From contig OY978525.1 in NCBI GenBank assembly GCA_963854835.1, positions 69,591,254 to 69,655,253 on the forward strand: DNA of 64,000 nucleotides, written 5' to 3'. The notes beneath the pieces were generated by a model. That model had not been told where the DNA came from, searched no databases, and saw nothing but the letters and a program-made list of their open reading frames with translations. This stretch comes from Megamerina dolium (taxonomy: Eukaryota; Arthropoda; Insecta; Diptera; Megamerinidae). The first letter of the stretch is position 1; every line of letters starts with the position of its first letter. The position numbers were made by a program, and so were the translations under genes. This document shows, piece by piece, positions 60,926 to 64,000 of this stretch.

Positions 60926-63885
60926 ATGGTGAAAATTGACCACCTAAAAGTGGACCAGCTTAAAAAGCTGTTGGTAGAGATAAATCTATCGTCATCAGAT
61001 GCAAAGGCGGAACTGCTGGTGAGGCTGAGGCAAGCCATGGGGGCTAAGGGTATTTATGTAGAAGAACATGAGTTCTTTGAGGACGCCGAGATACATGCAG
61101 TCGTACACGCTGAGGAAGAAAGCAAGATAGATTCGAGTGGTCAACTAATGGAACTCATGAAATCCATGATGCAACAACAGCAGCAGCAACTGCAAGGAAT
61201 TAATGCGAAGCTACAAGAAAATGCGTCTCGCCAAGAAAACGTTATGGGAGAATTCCAGAAAACAATTGACTACAAGTTTCAAGAACATTCGGCTCGCCAA
61301 GAGGGCGTTATTAGTGAATTGCGTATGGAAATTCAAGAACATTCGGCTCGCCAAGAACACGTCATCGAAAATCTACAAAAAGGAATTGAACTTAGATTTC
61401 AGGAAATTTCCGGAGCTATTAATGACAAAGTCACAGAGCTGAAAGAACACGTGGATGAGTTGGATGATAAGCTGAAGGAACATGTCGACGACTGGGAAGA
61501 TAAGTTCGAGAAATTACAGCACGAACTCAATCAACTAAAAATAAATGGACCAGCCACATCAGTGATTAGAGATTCAAGCACAATCAAATTAAAGCCACCA
61601 ACATTTGACGGAAGCACGCCATTCAATATCTTCAAGCTTCAATTCGAGACAACAGCTTCGAAGAATCAATGGGATGACAGCGAAAAGACTGCTGCTTTAA
61701 TAGTCGCATTAAAAGGTAATGCTTCCGAGGTGTTACAGATGATTCCAGAGAAAGATCGTGGTAGCTATCAGTCACTGATGGACACACTCCAGCGAAAATA
61801 TGGAAATGAATACAAGAGTCAATTACATCGAGTGGAATTGAGATCGCGAGTGCAACGGAGTAATGAGAGCCTTCAGGAATTCGCTTCCGATATTGAGCGC
61901 TTATGTCATCTTGCGTTCTCTGGTAATTCGGAAGAGTTCGTCGAAAAAATAAAAGTAGAGGCATTCATAGATGGCATACGTGATGGAGAGACAAAGCGTG
62001 CCCTAGTCATGTCACCCAGGAATACATATGCCGAAACAGTCAGTAGTGCCTTGACATATGAAGCCGCCAGTTTAATGTGTCGATCAGTGCCACGTGTACG
62101 CCAACTAGAGGCAGAAACATCAAATCTGGTTGAAGCAGTGTGTCAGGCAGTGAAGTCAGTAGTGAAGCCTGAAGGAAGAACAACAGGTCGACGCGAAATC
62201 AAATTTAATAATAAGTGCTTCATTTGCGACAAACGAGGGCATATAGCGCGTGATTGCAATCAATCGAGTATGAAGCCTAAAGAAAGAACAAGGAATCAAC
62301 ACAAAAATAAATTTGCCGGTAAGTGCTTCATATGCGATCAAAGAGGACACATGGCGCGTAATTGTCGTCTACGACGCAAGCAACAAAGATCGAATTCACC
62401 AGGACAACGAAAGGAAGATCGTGATGTCATTCATCGTGGTAAAGCTGATACTCCATATCATCGTACTTGCACCGTAGATAGCAAACATTGTTCTCGGGTA
62501 GGAAGCCAGAATCACATTGTTAACCTACGACTTATGAATGTATTATCGGAAGAGTCATGGACCACCGAACGAGTTCAAGAAGATCAACGGAACGACCCAG
62601 ATCTCTCAAAGATCATGAAATACAAGGAGCAGGGCATACATCCAGATTGGCAAGATGTGGCTAATGAGAGTCCAATAGCAAAGGCATATTGGGCGCAGTG
62701 GCAAAGCCTGCACTTACGAGACGGATGTTTATTCCGAGCATGGGAAAGTGAAGATGGAAAAATTACTAATGATCTTCTAGTGGTACCCAACGCAAGAATA
62801 AACGAAGTGATAGCTGAGTATCACAATGCCTCCAGTGGAGGGCATTTGGGAATCACCAAAACCGTCGAGAAAATAAAGAAACGATTTTATTGGGTTGGAT
62901 GTCATGACCATGTCGCTGATTGGATTAGGAAGTGTAAACAATGTGCAATGGCCAAAGGTTCCACTAAGAAAAGTCGTGGTAAGATGCACCAATACACCGT
63001 GGGTGCTCCATTCGAGCGAATTGCTATGGGCATAGCTGGACCATTTCCAATAAGCAACGCAGGAAACAAGTATGTTCTGGTGGTTATAGATTACTTCAGT
63101 ATATGGACTTAAGTATACCCCATTCCAAATCAAGAAGCTAGTACAGTTGCGGATGTATTCGTCAACCAATGGCTTACTCGTTTTGGTGTACCGATGGAGT
63201 TACACTCAGACCAAGGTCGAAATTTCGAATCAGTTGTATTTCAAGAGATATGCCGTATGCTGGGTATATACAAAACTCGTACAACATCTTTGCATCCACA
63301 ATCTGATGGCATGGTAGAACGATTTAACCGTACCTTGGAGGAATATTTGAGAAAAGTCGTAGATAAATACCAAAGAGACTGGGATGTACATATACCAATG
63401 TTCCTCATGGCATATCGATGCGCACAACATGATACGACGGCTACTACACTTTGGCAATTTTTGGAAACGAGTTAAGACTGCCAGCTGATTTAAAATTTGG
63501 AGTTGTAACACCAACGAGATCAACCGAAGGAAATTATACTAGCGAAAAGCGGGAACAGTTGGATGAAGTACATCGGTTCATCAGAGAGCGGTCGCAGATG
63601 ATAAGCGATAAGATGAAGGCAAGGTATGACTTGAAAGCAAATTTAAAAGGGTTCTATGAAGGAGAGCTTGTAATGCTTCATAATCTACAACGAAAGAAAG
63701 GCCTGTCCCCTAAACTACAGACTCATTGGGAAGGGCCATATGAGATTATAGCAAAGATAAATGACGTAGTGTATCGTATTCAACGTGCCTGGAATAAAAG
63801 AGCAAAGTTTAAAGTAGTGCACTTGGAGCGACTTGCGCCATATCGATGGGAAGTACAAAAACTTGTTCGGGATGAACAAGGTTAA
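60926..63885 (+). pseudogene. Gag-integrase polyprotein, inactivated copy 2
   Basis: Same architecture as 55,170-58,082: SAP-like N-terminus, coiled coil (one extra LQENASRQENVMGEFQK module compared with copy 1), Gag core, two CCHC knuckles (CFICDKRGHIARDC and CFICDQRGHMARNC), then directly the HCSRV linker and integrase. Three lesions kill the integrase: the first catalytic Asp is Gly (AMGIAGPFP, about 63,029), a TAA at 63,110-63,112 follows YFSIWT, and a small deletion near 63,445-63,455 shifts the frame before the C-terminal domain (63,451-63,885). Gag itself is fully open. The deletion junction is identical to that in copy 1, so it predates their divergence. Confidence 0.9.
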
Positions 63886-63896
63886 GAGGAGGGCAG
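63884..63896 (+). promoter_or_regulatory. Polypurine tract of copy 2
   Basis: Same AAGAGGAGGGCAG tract immediately before the 3' LTR. Confidence 0.85.
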
Positions 63897-64000
63897 TGTA
63901 ACGAGTATCGATAGTTGGTTACTCATCACTATTGTGACTGACACTATTGGTAGCATCGAAACGAATGTCAACAAAAAGAAATAAGTAATAACCAGAACAA
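63897..64000 (+). repeat. 3' LTR of Gag-integrase copy 2, cut by the window end
   Basis: The first 104 bp of the LTR, beginning TGTAACGAGTATCG. The rest lies beyond the window. Confidence 0.9.

Overview
The window looks like repeat-dense, probably heterochromatic DNA from an insect, most likely a higher (cyclorrhaphan) fly. That assignment is an inference from the mix of element families (LOA-, R1-, Jockey- and RTE-like LINEs, BEL/Pao and Ty3/gypsy LTR elements, mariner-type and PIF/Harbinger DNA transposons, a tRNA-derived SINE), the AT-rich spacers and the long TA microsatellites. I found no convincing host gene. Almost everything recognisable is a transposable element or a fragment of one, nested and in both orientations, and nearly every coding region carries stops, frameshifts or deletions.

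Layout. 1-5.2 kb: minus-strand fragments of a Jockey-like LINE, a BEL/Pao reverse transcriptase, an RTE-like LINE with a short tandem-repeat tail, a gypsy-type LTR relic and a candidate second LTR. 5.3-8.1 kb: two mariner-type transposons on either side of a 420-bp TA/CA microsatellite. 8.4-14.4 kb: two copies of one LOA-like LINE (family A) facing each other 3'-to-3', forming a large inverted repeat. The left arm is interrupted by a Harbinger-type transposon that keeps traces of both its transposase and its Myb/SANT-like gene. 15.0-19.8 kb: a tRNA-derived SINE, then a nearly full-length Jockey-like LINE with ORF1 and ORF2 overlapping at ATGA. 20-24.7 kb: a degenerate R1-like LINE (family B) on the minus strand.

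From 22,079 to about 48,318 the sequence is a head-to-tail array of a roughly 9.4-kb compound unit: unit 1 22,079-31,495, unit 2 31,496-40,924, unit 3 40,925 to about 48,318 (partial). Each unit holds, in order, the 5' part of the R1-like LINE, a LINE 3' scrap, a minisatellite, a truncated Jockey copy, a Harbinger fragment, a deleted mariner, a SINE whose head is inverted, a second LOA-like LINE (family C), an RTE scrap and ORF1 of LOA family A. Both unit joints share one breakpoint that fuses LOA ORF1 to the inside of R1 ORF2. Unit 3 instead runs through two deletions into an almost complete LOA ORF2 (endonuclease, reverse transcriptase, RNase H), ending near 52.4 kb.

53-64 kb contains a gypsy gag scrap, a SINE and two same-strand copies of a Ty3/gypsy-type element. 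Both copies have LTRs, a tRNA-Leu-like primer binding site and a polypurine tract, but their single ORF joins a SAP-domain Gag with two zinc knuckles directly to a DDE integrase. Protease, reverse transcriptase and RNase H are missing at the same junction in both. The first copy has a completely open reading frame with its D,D35E residues intact; the second is inactivated. This Gag-integrase non-autonomous element is the most unusual thing in the window.
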